A program made the position numbers and the translations under genes. A stretch of 64,000 bases of DNA from Flavobacterium urumqiense (GTDB lineage: Bacteria > Bacteroidota > Bacteroidia > Flavobacteriales > Flavobacteriaceae). Location: assembly GCF_900108015.1 (NCBI RefSeq), contig NZ_FNVP01000010.1:1-64000 (forward strand), in the 5' to 3' direction. The notes beneath the pieces were generated by a model. The model searched no databases, was not told the DNA's origin, and saw only the letters and a program-made list of their open reading frames with translations. Shown here piece after piece: positions 43,903 through 53,298 of this stretch. Position 1 is the first letter of the stretch, and each line of letters starts with the position of its first letter.

Positions 43903-45001
43903 CTATTCTTCTTCCTTCTGTCCCATCATCATCAAATAGGCTTTTAGGAACTCATCGATTTCTCCATTCATAACACCATCAACATTGCTGGTTTCATGAC
44001 CGGTTCGAACGTCTTTGACTAATTTATAAGGTTGCATCACATAATTTCTGATTTGTGAACCCCATTCAATTTTCATTTTTCCGGCTTCGATATCAGCGCG
44101 TTGTGCCTGTTTCTTTTTTAACTCAATTTCGTATAATTGAGATCGTAACATTTGCATCGCACGTTGTCTGTTATCTTGTTGTGACCGTGTTTCAGAACAT
44201 TGTATTTGAATTCCGGTTGGTTTATGAAACAATTGTACTTTGGTTTCTACTTTATTTACATTTTGTCCTCCAGAACCACTAGATCGCGATGTTGTGATTT
44301 CAATATCAGCAGGATTAATGTCAATTTCGATACTATCATCTACAAGCGGATATACATAAACGGATGCAAACGAAGTATGACGCTTTGCATTACTGTCAAA
44401 TGGAGAAATACGAACCAATCGATGTACACCGTTTTCACCTTTTAAATATCCAAAAGAATAGTCTCCTTCAAATTCAAGTGTAACGGTTTTTATTCCTGCA
44501 GCCTCTCCTTTTTGGTAATTCAGTTCTTTTATTTTGTAACCGTATTTTTCGCCCCACATCATGTACATACGCATAAGCATTTCAGCCCAATCGCAACTTT
44601 CCGTTCCACCGGCACCCGCGGTTATTTGCACTACTGCACTCAAAGTATCACCTTCGTCCGAAAGCATGTTTTTGAACTCGATAGCTTCAATGTGGTCTTG
44701 CGTTTGCTTGTATTGATCGTCTAGTTCTTCTACGGTAAATTCTCCTTCTTTATAAAAATCATGGGCGAGTTGCAACTCGTCAGTCATTTCGATTGCTTTG
44801 TTGTAATCTTCAATCCATTTTTTTTTATTTCGAAGATTCTTTACAATCAATTCCGCTTCTTTAGCGTTATTCCAAAAGTCGGGAGCAAAAGTTTTTTCTT
44901 CTTCGTTAGAAATTTCAATTAATTTGGCATCAACGTCAAAGATACCTCCTCAACGCACCAAGGCGCTCTACAATACCTTTAATTTGTTCGGTAGTTGTCA
45001 T
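43903..45001 (-). CDS. prfB: Peptide chain release factor 2, requiring programmed +1 frameshift
   Basis: Translation starts at the ATG 45001. After 21 codons ([21 protein letters not shown]) it meets a TGA at 44938-44936; a +1 shift continues as [10 protein letters not shown] to the TAA at 43903, giving 365 residues. RF2 recognises UAA and UGA through SPF (RISPFDSNA) and releases the peptide with GGQ ([11 protein letters not shown]). The frame without the shift is open only from 44850, which would lose about 50 N-terminal residues. A promoter box lies at 45030-45023. Confidence 0.95.
44936..44950 (-). promoter_or_regulatory. prfB: RF2 autoregulatory +1 frameshift site
   Basis: On the minus strand AGGAGG (44950-44945), TAT, CTT, TGA, C has the same spacing as the E. 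coli prfB site AGGGGG-UAU-CUU-UGA-C. The Shine-Dalgarno-like AGGAGG pulls the ribosome forward at CTT-TGA when RF2 is scarce, so RF2 controls its own synthesis. Confidence 0.95.
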
Positions 45002-45009
45002 AAATTATG

Positions 45010-45030
45010 TAATTTTGTGGCACAAAAATA
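45010..45030. promoter_or_regulatory. Overlapping divergent -7 boxes for prfB and threonine aldolase
   Basis: TATTTTTG on the minus strand (45030-45023) lies 22 bases before the prfB start. TAATTTTG on the plus strand (45010-45017) points toward the aldolase gene, 74 bases away. Both fit TAnnTTTG and are separated by five bases. Confidence 0.5.
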
Positions 45031-45090
45031 AGAAAATTTTGAGAAGAGACAAGTCACAGCTTGTCCGTAACATAAATATAAAACAAATAA

Positions 45091-46116
45091 ATGGAAATAA
45101 ATTTAGTTAGCGATACGATTACCAAGCCGTCATACGAAATGTTACAGTATATGTTTAATGCCCAAGTTGGCGATGACGTATATAAACAAGATCCTACAGT
45201 TATTGAGCTAGAAGCCAAAGTTGCTGAAATGTTTGGCATGGAAGCAGGTCTTTTTTTTCCATCTGGAACCATGGCAAATCAAACGGCTATAAAATTACAT
45301 ACGCAACCTGGAGAACAATTGATAGCCGACAAATATGCTCATGTTTATCATTACGAAGGAGGAGGAGTTTCTTTCAACAGCGGAGTTTCCTGTTGTTTAT
45401 TAGATGGAAATCGTGGAATGATTACTGCCCAACAAGTTGCTGGAGCCATTAATGATCCGGAGTTTTATCACAGCCCTTTAACCAGTTTAGTATGTGTGGA
45501 GAATACAACTAATAAAGGCGGTGGCGCTTGTTATGAACTAGAAGATTTGCAAAAAATAAAACAGGTTTGTGATGCTAATAATTTGAAGTTTCATATGGAT
45601 GGAGCCCGAATTTGGAATGCATTGGTAGCCAAAAAACAAGACCCAAAACAATTTGGGAAATTGTTTGATACTATTTCTGTTTGTTTGTCCAAAGGACTTG
45701 GAGCGCCTATCGGTTCTGTTTTATTGGCTGATAAGGTAACAATTCACAGAGCTTTGCGAATCAGAAAAATATTAGGAGGAGGAATGCGTCAGGTAGGATA
45801 TTTGGCGGCAGCCGGAATTTATGCTTTAGACCATAATATGGAGCGTCTGAGTGAAGACCATCGAAGAGCTAAAGAAATAGCCGAAGTTTTGAAAAAAGTG
45901 AATTGGGTAGCATCGGTAGAGCCTGTTGAAACTAATATTTTAATCTTTTCTTTGGCAAGTAATGTCAGTGATACTGTTTTGATAGAAACATTAAAACAAA
46001 AAAATATTTCCATTAGTTCTATGGGTCATGGAAAATTAAGAATCGTTACACATCTTGATTATAGAGAAGTTATGCATACGTATGTTTTGGAAACTTTAGA
46101 AAAATTAATTTTCTAA
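45091..46116 (+). CDS. ltaE: Low-specificity L-threonine aldolase
   Basis: A 341-residue PLP enzyme of the beta-eliminating lyase family. It has SDTITKP at the N-terminus, FFPSGTMANQTA at 55-66, HMDGARIWNA with Asp170, and the PLP lysine Lys201 in CLSKGLGAPIGS. It splits L-threonine or allo-threonine to glycine and acetaldehyde, feeding glycine metabolism; gcvT lies in the same window but is not linked. Closely divergent from prfB. Confidence 0.93.
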   Translation: MEINLVSDTITKPSYEMLQYMFNAQVGDDVYKQDPTVIELEAKVAEMFGMEAGLFFPSGTMANQTAIKLHTQPGEQLIADKYAHVYHYEGGGVSFNSGVSCCLLDGNRGMITAQQVAGAINDPEFYHSPLTSLVCVENTTNKGGGACYELEDLQKIKQVCDANNLKFHMDGARIWNALVAKKQDPKQFGKLFDTISVCLSKGLGAPIGSVLLADKVTIHRALRIRKILGGGMRQVGYLAAAGIYALDHNMERLSEDHRRAKEIAEVLKKVNWVASVEPVETNILIFSLASNVSDTVLIETLKQKNISISSMGHGKLRIVTHLDYREVMHTYVLETLEKLIF

Positions 46117-46129
46117 TATGTAAAATTTG

Positions 46130-46187
46130 TTTAAGGTTTAAAGTTTTTCGCATTCTCAAAAACTCTAAGCCTTAAACTTTATTTTTT
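46130..46187. terminator. Bidirectional two-part terminator
   Basis: TTTAAGG (46130-46136) pairs with CCTTAAA (46170-46176) and AGTTTTT (46142-46148) with AAAAACT (46158-46164), followed by a T-rich tail. It lies between the convergent aldolase and ybaB genes. Confidence 0.65.
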
Positions 46188-46507
46188 TATTTGAACAAAT
46201 TGTCCATTCCTGGAATCATTGGCATATCCATTTTTGCAACGGCATCGAGTTCAGCTTCATTTGTTTTAGTAGCTTTTTCAATGGCTTTATTTATAGTTAG
46301 AATTAAATAATCTTCCAGTTGATCTTTATCTTCCAGTAAAGTATCGTCAATTGTAATTGATTTTATTTTTCTATTGGCAGTCAAAGTTACTTTCAATAAA
46401 CCATCTGTGCTTTGCTCATCGATAAGAACAGTATCCAAACGTTTTTTTGTATCCTCTATTTTTTGTTGGGTCTCTTTAAGTTTTCCCATCATTCCCATTA
46501 AATCCAT
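46187..46507 (-). CDS. YbaB/EbfC-family nucleoid-associated protein
   Basis: The ATG at 46507 gives 106 residues beginning [21 protein letters not shown], the typical start of YbaB; an upstream ATG at 46564 is less likely. The protein is a small dimeric DNA-binding tweezer with the core [19 protein letters not shown]. Many bacteria have ybaB beside dnaX and recR; here it is between the aldolase and an S9 peptidase. Confidence 0.9.
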   Translation of the reverse strand: MDLMGMMGKLKETQQKIEDTKKRLDTVLIDEQSTDGLLKVTLTANRKIKSITIDDTLLEDKDQLEDYLILTINKAIEKATKTNEAELDAVAKMDMPMIPGMDNLFK

Positions 46508-46610
46508 TTTGATAAATTTTAAATTATTGAAATACGAAATTACTACATTTGAAGGAATAAGCAATGTTAAATTAGATGAAAAACGGGGGTGTTTTAAATC
46601 ACCTTTGTAC

Positions 46611-46618
46611 TATTTTTG
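46611..46618 (+). promoter_or_regulatory. -7 box for the oligopeptidase gene
   Basis: TATTTTTG fits TAnnTTTG exactly and lies 30 bases before the start codon at 46649. No clear -33 TTTG at the best spacing. Confidence 0.45.
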
Positions 46619-46648
46619 TAAAATCACATATTTAATAAACGAATAAAA

Positions 46649-48709
46649 ATGTCAGAAAATATACTACCACCTTTTGCTAAAATAATTCCTAAAACATTAG
46701 AAAATTTAGGACATTCCAGAACTGATAATTATTTTTGGATGAACGACAGAGAAAACCCTGAAGTCATCGATTATTTGAACAAGGAGAATGAATATTATCA
46801 TAAAATGACTGCGCATACTAAAGATTTCCAAAAAGAATTATTTGAGGAAATGAAGAGCCGAATCAAGGAAGACGACGAATCGGTTCCTTATTTATATAAT
46901 GGTTATTACTATATCACTCGTTTTGAGAAAGGAAAAGACTATCCTATTTATTCTCGAAAAAAAGAAAACCTTACGGCAAAAGAAGAAATCATGTTTGATT
47001 GTAATGATATGGCCAAAGGGCAATCCTATTTTCAATTGGGTGGTTTGAGTGTTAGTCCAGATAATAAATTAGCTATTTTTAGTTTTGATACTGTTGGAAG
47101 AAGAATATACACGATTCAGATTAAAAGTCTAGAAACCAATGAAATTTTAGAAGATAAAATAGAAAAAGTGACTGGAAGTGCTGTCTGGGCTAATGATAAT
47201 AAAACTATGTTTTATTCCAGCCAAGACGAAGTTACTTTGCGGTCTGATAAAATTTTTAAGCATAAATTAGGTTCAGAACAGGCCGATGATGTTTTGGTTT
47301 ATTTCGAAAAAGATGATACATATAATGTAGAAATTGCTAAATCTAAATCTAGAAAATACCTTGCAATTGAGTCTGGAAGTACTTTAACAACGGAATACAG
47401 AATTCTAAATGCAGACAATCCTGATGGAAAATTTGAAATTTTTCAAAAGCGAATTCGAGGAGTAGAGTATAGTATTAATCATTATGAGGACAGTTTTTAT
47501 ATTATGACTAATGCGGATGATGCAGAGAATTTCAAATTGATGAAAACGTTGGAAACAGCAACAACCAAAGAAAATTGGAAAGAAGTTATAGCGCATCGAG
47601 AAGATGTATTGCTGGAAGATATCGAAATTTTTGCTAATTATTTAGTTGTTGAAGAACGTTCTAATGGTTTGAATAAAATCCGAATTATGCCATGGAGTGG
47701 AGAAGGGGAATATTACCTGCCTTTTGAAAGCGAAACCTACACTGCATATACCAGCACCAATGTTGATTTTGATACAGAAATTTTGAGGTATGGCTACCAA
47801 TCAATGACAACTCCATCTTCGGTTATTGATTTTAATATGAAGACCAAAGAGAAGGAAATCAAAAAAGAACAACAAGTTTTAGGAGGTAAGTTTGATAAAA
47901 ATAATTACACCGAAGAACGCGTTTGGGCGACTGCCAAAGACGGAATCAAAATTCCAATTTCGCTTGTGTATCGAAAAGAAGTAAAAAAAGACGGAAAAAA
48001 TCCCCTGCTTCAATATGCTTATGGTTCTTATGGGCATTCTATGGATGCTACTTTTTCTTCTACCAGATTATCATTATTGGATCGAGGATTTATATATGCC
48101 ATAGCACATATTCGTGGCGGTGAAGATTTAGGAAGACAATGGTATGAGGACGGAAAATTATTAAAAAAGAAAAATACGTTTACGGATTTTATTGATTGTT
48201 CTACATTTTTAATAAAACAAAAATATACGTCACCAGAACATTTGTATGCCGAAGGTGGCTCTGCAGGTGGTTTGTTAATGGGAGCTATAGTAAATATGGC
48301 GCCAGAATTGTATAATGGTATAATTGCTCAGGTCGCTTTTGTGGATGTGATAACTACGATGCTTGATGATAGTATTCCACTGACAACTGGTGAATATGAT
48401 GAATGGGGAAATCCAAACAAAAAGAAATATTACGATTATATGTTATCCTATTCGCCTTATGATAATATTAAAAAACAAAATTATCCTAATATGTATGTTT
48501 CTACTGGCTTGCATGATTCGCAGGTGCAATACTGGGAACCCGCTAAATGGGTGGCTAAATTAAGAACTATGAAGACAAATGATAGCGTTTTATATCTTGA
48601 TACAAACATGGAAGCAGGTCATGGAGGTGCATCTGGACGATTTGAAGCCTTAAAGGAATTGGCCAAAGAATTCAGTTTTTTGTTAGATTTAGAAGAAATA
48701 AAAAAGTAA
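46649..48709 (+). CDS. S9-family prolyl oligopeptidase, oligopeptidase B type
   Basis: The 686-residue protein has an N-terminal beta-propeller and a C-terminal alpha/beta-hydrolase. The catalytic triad can be read as Ser538 (EGGSAGGLLMG), Asp623 (GLHDSQVQYWEPAKW) and His658 (EAGHGGASGR). The sequence near GEYDEWGNPNKKKYYDYML resembles oligopeptidase B, which cuts small peptides after Lys or Arg. There is no signal peptide, so a cytoplasmic role in peptide turnover is likely. Confidence 0.92.
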   Translation: MSENILPPFAKIIPKTLENLGHSRTDNYFWMNDRENPEVIDYLNKENEYYHKMTAHTKDFQKELFEEMKSRIKEDDESVPYLYNGYYYITRFEKGKDYPIYSRKKENLTAKEEIMFDCNDMAKGQSYFQLGGLSVSPDNKLAIFSFDTVGRRIYTIQIKSLETNEILEDKIEKVTGSAVWANDNKTMFYSSQDEVTLRSDKIFKHKLGSEQADDVLVYFEKDDTYNVEIAKSKSRKYLAIESGSTLTTEYRILNADNPDGKFEIFQKRIRGVEYSINHYEDSFYIMTNADDAENFKLMKTLETATTKENWKEVIAHREDVLLEDIEIFANYLVVEERSNGLNKIRIMPWSGEGEYYLPFESETYTAYTSTNVDFDTEILRYGYQSMTTPSSVIDFNMKTKEKEIKKEQQVLGGKFDKNNYTEERVWATAKDGIKIPISLVYRKEVKKDGKNPLLQYAYGSYGHSMDATFSSTRLSLLDRGFIYAIAHIRGGEDLGRQWYEDGKLLKKKNTFTDFIDCSTFLIKQKYTSPEHLYAEGGSAGGLLMGAIVNMAPELYNGIIAQVAFVDVITTMLDDSIPLTTGEYDEWGNPNKKKYYDYMLSYSPYDNIKKQNYPNMYVSTGLHDSQVQYWEPAKWVAKLRTMKTNDSVLYLDTNMEAGHGGASGRFEALKELAKEFSFLLDLEEIKK

Positions 48710-48724
48710 TTCAAAAAATTTTGT

Positions 48725-48732
48725 TAAATTTG
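48725..48732 (+). promoter_or_regulatory. -7 box for the cysteine-synthase-like gene
   Basis: TAAATTTG fits TAnnTTTG, 47 bases upstream of the start codon at 48780. The gap to the oligopeptidase stop is only 70 bases, so read-through is also possible. Confidence 0.4.
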
Positions 48733-48779
48733 TGATATTTCGAGGTTAAATAAAAAGAACCTCGAGTAACTATTTTTTT

Positions 48780-49820
48780 ATGAAAGAAGAAATAAACGCT
48801 TATAATAATGTATTAGAATTAATAGGTAATACTCCACTTATTAAACTAAATAGAGTCACCGAAGAGTTAGAAGGTAATTTCTATGCTAAAGTAGAAGCTT
48901 TTAATCCCGGACATTCTTCTAAAGATAGAATTGCTTTATACATTATTGAAGAGGCTGAAAAAAGAGGTGTTTTATCTCCTGGTGACACAATAATCGAAAC
49001 GACATCCGGCAATACCGGTTTTAGTTTAGCAATGGTAAGCATTATAAAAGGCTATAATTGTATTCTTGCAGTTAGCTCAAAATCATCCAAAGATAAAATT
49101 GACATGCTTCGCAGTTTGGGAGCTAAAGTTTATGTTTGTCCTGCTCATGTTTCTGCCGATGACGAGCGTTCGTATTACAATGTTGCCAAACGTTTGCATG
49201 AAGAAACGAAAGGTTCTGTATATATCAATCAATATTTTAATCAACTGAATATTGATGCGCATTACAAATCGACCGGGCCAGAAATTTGGAAACAAACAAA
49301 TGGTAAAATTACCCATCTTATAGCTTGTAGCGGAACTGGTGGAACCATTTCGGGAACTGCAAAATACTTGAAAGAAAAAAATCCAAACATTAGGGTTTTA
49401 GGTGTAGATGCTTTTGGTTCAGTATTGAAAAAATACCATGAAACAAGAGAGTTTGATAACGATGAAATTTATCCTTACAGAATAGAAGGTTTGGGTAAAA
49501 ACTTAATTCCATCTGCAACAGATTTTGATATTATCGATAAATTTATGAAAGTTACCGATGAAGAAAGTGCTCATGCAGCGAGAGAGATTGTAAAAAAAGA
49601 AGGTTTATTTGTAGGATATACTTCTGGTGCGGTAATGCAGGCCATAAAACAATACGCAGAAGAAGGAGAATTTAATAAGGACAGTAATGTGATCGCTATT
49701 TTTCCAGATCATGGTTCTCGTTATATGAGTAAAGTGTTTAGTGACGACTGGATGAACGAACAAGGTTTCTTTGACAGCATCAATGAAGAAGAAGCGCAAA
49801 AAATCGAATTTATAAAATAA
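48780..49820 (+). CDS. Cysteine synthase / cystathionine beta-synthase-like PLP enzyme
   Basis: The 346-residue fold-type II enzyme has [12 protein letters not shown] at 14-25, the PLP lysine Lys48 in [11 protein letters not shown], the Asn loop [13 protein letters not shown] and the phosphate loop [15 protein letters not shown]. It makes cysteine from an activated serine or condenses serine with homocysteine; position 45-47 reads HSS, where O-acetylserine sulfhydrylases often have GSV, so substrate preference is uncertain. A strong terminator follows. Confidence 0.85.
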   Translation: MKEEINAYNNVLELIGNTPLIKLNRVTEELEGNFYAKVEAFNPGHSSKDRIALYIIEEAEKRGVLSPGDTIIETTSGNTGFSLAMVSIIKGYNCILAVSSKSSKDKIDMLRSLGAKVYVCPAHVSADDERSYYNVAKRLHEETKGSVYINQYFNQLNIDAHYKSTGPEIWKQTNGKITHLIACSGTGGTISGTAKYLKEKNPNIRVLGVDAFGSVLKKYHETREFDNDEIYPYRIEGLGKNLIPSATDFDIIDKFMKVTDEESAHAAREIVKKEGLFVGYTSGAVMQAIKQYAEEGEFNKDSNVIAIFPDHGSRYMSKVFSDDWMNEQGFFDSINEEEAQKIEFIK

Positions 49821-49838
49821 ATTTAAAATTTTAGATTT

Positions 49839-49874
49839 AAAGTCCCATTTGCTGTAGCAAATGGGACTTTTTTT
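49839..49874 (+). terminator. Terminator after the cysteine-synthase-like gene
   Basis: Perfect 15-bp arms AAAGTCCCATTTGCT (49839-49853) and AGCAAATGGGACTTT (49856-49870) with a GT loop, then five T. It may also stop the convergent minus-strand gene. Confidence 0.9.
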
Positions 49875-49893
49875 TGACCACTGACAACAATAT

Positions 49894-51966
49894 TTATTTC
49901 AGTAATTCAGGTTTACTGAGTATTAATTCTATCTTTTTAATAGTGATTGTAATCTGACTCATTTGCAATTCTATATTTCTAAAAAAGAGACTGATATCTC
50001 TATTGACCCAACTTTCAGAAATAACTCTTGAACCCAAACTAATTCTTAAAATAGCACTTTCAATTTCAGTAGTATATTTTACATTAACTGCTTGACCAAT
50101 ATGACATTTTTGGGCAGCTAGTCGGATAATTTCTAAAGAAGAATCTTCAAACTGATCGGATAAATCGGAATTTAATAAAGTATATAGTTTTTTTACTTTA
50201 GCAACGGATAAAACTTCATTATCTTTAAAAATAAAGAAAGGAAAAATGGTGCGGATATTTCTTATTCCAAACTCTTTACTACTGTAGCACTTCGTTTTGG
50301 TTTCATCCCCATAAATAGGCTGTAAAAAAGTGGCCTCTTTGATTGAGTCGTCAACAAAATTGCAAAACATCTCAATACCCATATTTCGGTATAAGATAGG
50401 TGTTTTGTAATACCTGTCCATTTCAACTACAGCAGCGTTCCAGCGCATGTAGGAACCATAGTTATAACCATCAGATAATTCATTTGAACAGAACCAAGAA
50501 GTCGGCCAATCGGAATGATTGTAATATTTAGTCAAACCTGTGGGCAATGTGTTTTTTACAGAACGAATTAATTTAGTGACACTTTCAGGCAGGATTAATG
50601 CGCCGCAATATGGTGGACCAGTGAAGAATTTGCTCCCTGTTATGGTAACAATATATCCTTTGTTCAAATAATTTTGTATGTCTTTTGGATCTAATCTAAG
50701 CTGTGAACCATCTACAATTATCTGAATTGATAAATTTTTAAGAGTATTTAGTTTTTTAATAAATTCATCACTGGGAGATTGATAGCCTAATTTCGATTGA
50801 TCCATTGTATGCAACACTACGTGTCTGCCTAGATCTTTGGTCCTAGAAACGGCATTAAATACTTCTTCATCTAATTGATGAGAAGATTTTAACGCGCCGT
50901 TTTCATCTCTAAAAGGGATTTCAATCAAATTAACATCTCTAAAACCTTCAATTTTATCGCCTTTTTTAATTGGATAATTTAAAGCTGTTGTGTTTTCAAA
51001 ATGATATCCTTTCAAGGCCGCAGCAACACCGCTGCCAGTTTCATCAGATGCAACCAGAATATGTGTAATTTCTTTATCGGAAATAATTTGCGTTATAGCT
51101 GCTATTTGAAGTGAAGAATCAGTTCCTGATGGTGAAAAAATTATTTCGCATTCCTCATTTAATTTGAATATTTTTCTGAGGTTGTTTTTTAGTAATTCAG
51201 AAAACTCGTGTGTAGCATTTTTAAAACCATTTTTCAAGCTATTTCTAATTAAAATCCTTCTAACTTTATCTGTTTTATCAAAGGCAAAATTTGAAACGCT
51301 TGACGCTGTCGAAGAGGCAAAAGTAAATGCATCAGGTCTTGGGAATGGGCGACATCCGTATTTATTTAGTAAATGAATTTCGTCGATGTTCAACCTAAGA
51401 TCACCTCCGGACATCAATAAGTATTCTGTAGGTTTTGCTAAATTTTCAACAATAGGTTTCCAAGATTCTTTAAGTTCATGGTTTGAATTTTTTAAACCAT
51501 GAAAAGATTGTAACTCTTCGTGTTTTAATGAATATTCAGTATTTAAATCACTATCATTTTTAATTAAATTAATTAAAACATAATCAAGATTTTCTAATTT
51601 TTCTTTATCATCTTTAGGTAGTAAATTATAAAATATTCGAATCACTTCAAGTGCCGCGATATCACATAACGCAATATCTTTTTTTTCATTATTCAAAGCT
51701 TTATACCATAGCTGCCATTCGATACCATATCTTAAATAAACTAAAGCTAATATGGGCTTGTCTAAAAAGGACGAACCAATTATAATCGATTTATTTGGTA
51801 CAATTTTGAAAATAGTAGGTTCACTAGTTGAGGTGATAATATTGATGTTATTTATCTTTGGTACGGTATTAAATCTTTTTAAAATGCGAACTAAATAGTT
51901 TACGTTTTCTTTTTCAAATAAACTTGTTCTTTTATATTGATTTTCAATTAAAATGTTGTTTGTCAT
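49894..51966 (-). CDS. Large PLP-dependent transferase-like protein of unknown function
   Basis: The 690-residue protein has a C-terminal two-thirds that reads like a fold-type I PLP enzyme. It has FSPSGTDSSLQIAAI (278-292) at the cofactor phosphate-binding position, HTMDQSKLG, IIVDGSQLRLD with Asp419 as the pyridine-nitrogen aspartate, and TITGSKFFTGPP with the putative Schiff-base Lys446, followed by CGALILPE. Residues 1-200 have no recognised domain and include a hydrophobic segment (IIIGSSFLDKPILALVYL). The length is far above ordinary aminotransferases. I cannot name a family or substrate. It is flanked by almost 400 non-coding bases upstream and has no obvious operon partner. Confidence 0.8.
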   Translation of the reverse strand: MTNNILIENQYKRTSLFEKENVNYLVRILKRFNTVPKINNINIITSTSEPTIFKIVPNKSIIIGSSFLDKPILALVYLRYGIEWQLWYKALNNEKKDIALCDIAALEVIRIFYNLLPKDDKEKLENLDYVLINLIKNDSDLNTEYSLKHEELQSFHGLKNSNHELKESWKPIVENLAKPTEYLLMSGGDLRLNIDEIHLLNKYGCRPFPRPDAFTFASSTASSVSNFAFDKTDKVRRILIRNSLKNGFKNATHEFSELLKNNLRKIFKLNEECEIIFSPSGTDSSLQIAAITQIISDKEITHILVASDETGSGVAAALKGYHFENTTALNYPIKKGDKIEGFRDVNLIEIPFRDENGALKSSHQLDEEVFNAVSRTKDLGRHVVLHTMDQSKLGYQSPSDEFIKKLNTLKNLSIQIIVDGSQLRLDPKDIQNYLNKGYIVTITGSKFFTGPPYCGALILPESVTKLIRSVKNTLPTGLTKYYNHSDWPTSWFCSNELSDGYNYGSYMRWNAAVVEMDRYYKTPILYRNMGIEMFCNFVDDSIKEATFLQPIYGDETKTKCYSSKEFGIRNIRTIFPFFIFKDNEVLSVAKVKKLYTLLNSDLSDQFEDSSLEIIRLAAQKCHIGQAVNVKYTTEIESAILRISLGSRVISESWVNRDISLFFRNIELQMSQITITIKKIELILSKPELLK

Positions 51967-52359
51967 AAATGTTATAATTTAAAGCGTTCCTTAGAACGAT
52001 ATTCTTTATTAGGAATAGTTAGTTGATTAACTAAACTGATTCAATCTGCGTCTATATGCGGTGGAAAATCATCATAAAAAACTGATTTTTCACTTTTGGA
52101 TTATTTATTTTAAGCGCTAAAGTTCTATTTATAAAATAATAATGCTCCAAATAGTTTAAAGTTTTGCTTCTTTGTGATTGTTGAATTTATCAAAAATTAA
52201 GCAAATATAATGAACTTGCAACCATGAAAAAAAACATTAACAAACACTCGTTCGCTAAATCTTCACCATTTAATTTTAGTCTGTTATTTAAGTTGTATTT
52301 ATACAGCAATCAGACTAGTAATATACCAATTAAAAATAGTATTTCTCAGTATTGATTTA
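51967..52359. other. Intergenic region with a possible small ORF
   Basis: Almost 400 AT-rich bases between the PLP-like gene and the EamA gene. It contains a possible 43-codon frame (52224-52355) and a 7-bp inverted repeat TAGTCTG/CAGACTA at about 52284-52320. No clear promoter of the TAnnTTTG type is seen for the PLP-like gene. Confidence 0.5.
52224..52355 (+). CDS. Possible 43-residue small protein
   Basis: ATG at 52224 opens MKKNINKHSFAKSSPFNFSL and runs to a TGA at 52353. The peptide is basic with no membrane helix or known motif, ending SISQY. It overlaps the 5' side of nothing else and lies between two minus-strand genes. With no family match or conservation it may be chance. Confidence 0.2.
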   Translation: MKKNINKHSFAKSSPFNFSLLFKLYLYSNQTSNIPIKNSISQY

Positions 52360-53217
52360 TTAATTAAGGACCTGAGAAAAGGTAATTAGCATAATAGCAA
52401 CTAAGGCAAATAATAGACCCACATAATTTTTAGGGCTTAATTTTTCTTTAAACAAAAAAATGCCTGTGAGACTTCCTAAAATGATTACGCCCATATTCAT
52501 TGCAGCAAATACTGTCGATGGATTTTTGGCGAAAGCCTGATGTGCTTTAAGATAAAATAAAATATTCCCAAAATTAAACACTCCCACAAGTGCTCCAAAA
52601 AGAAAATTGTTACTTTTAAACGGGGCTTTCTTTAACACTATTTCGTAAAGAACTACTGCTAAAATTAGGATCAGCGAAATGCCAAAAACAATAAATAGGG
52701 AAGTTGTAAAAGGTAAGCTTGTCGCCAAAGCGATTTGTTTGAACAAGATGTCTATTGCTCCAAAACCCACTAATACGACCGCTGGATAAATCCATTTGTT
52801 GTTGAGATTGTCGGTTTTTTTTGAAAGTATTAATATTAAAGCGGGCAGGGCAATCAAGAATGTCATTAGTTTAATACTGTTAAATTCTTCATTAAATAAT
52901 AACCAAGCTGCCAGTACAGGAATAAAGAGGGAAAGGCGTTGTGCTGCATCTGTTTTTACAATTCCCATGTGCTTGATGGAAGCAGCTAAAAACAAAAATA
53001 TAGTAGGTAATAAAATCCCTAACGGAATATAAATACTCCAGGGTGCTGATGTATCAATTGCGCTTAAATCAGGGCTGTAAAAGAAATAACAAAGTAGCAG
53101 GGCAAATACATAATTCCACGCAACTATCTGGGTTGTATTTAAAGTGTATTTTCGGCCGACTTTGAAAATCACCCCTACAGTTACGCTACAGAGAATACTT
53201 AAAATAAGAAATAACAT
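52360..53217 (-). CDS. EamA/DMT-family transporter
   Basis: The 285-residue membrane protein has ten hydrophobic helices in two five-helix repeats, with the EamA endings LLFNEEFNSIKLMTFLIAL and IFLFKEKLSPKNYVGLLFAL. Such carriers export amino acids, sugars or nucleotides. The YebC gene is encoded 81 bases upstream on the same strand, with a terminator-like hairpin between. Substrate unknown. Confidence 0.9.
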   Translation of the reverse strand: MLFLILSILCSVTVGVIFKVGRKYTLNTTQIVAWNYVFALLLCYFFYSPDLSAIDTSAPWSIYIPLGILLPTIFLFLAASIKHMGIVKTDAAQRLSLFIPVLAAWLLFNEEFNSIKLMTFLIALPALILILSKKTDNLNNKWIYPAVVLVGFGAIDILFKQIALATSLPFTTSLFIVFGISLILILAVVLYEIVLKKAPFKSNNFLFGALVGVFNFGNILFYLKAHQAFAKNPSTVFAAMNMGVIILGSLTGIFLFKEKLSPKNYVGLLFALVAIMLITFSQVLN

Positions 53218-53249
53218 GGGCTTAATATTAAATGCAAATAATTTGAGAC

Positions 53250-53280
53250 AAAAAAACTCCAGCCGGAGCCAGAGTTTTAT
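53250..53280 (-). terminator. Terminator between yebC and the EamA gene
   Basis: On the minus strand AAAACTC and GAGTTTT with an inner GC-rich stem (GGCTCCGGCT), followed by T residues, just after the yebC stop. Confidence 0.7.
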
Positions 53281-53298
53281 AAATAACTGGAATGAAGT

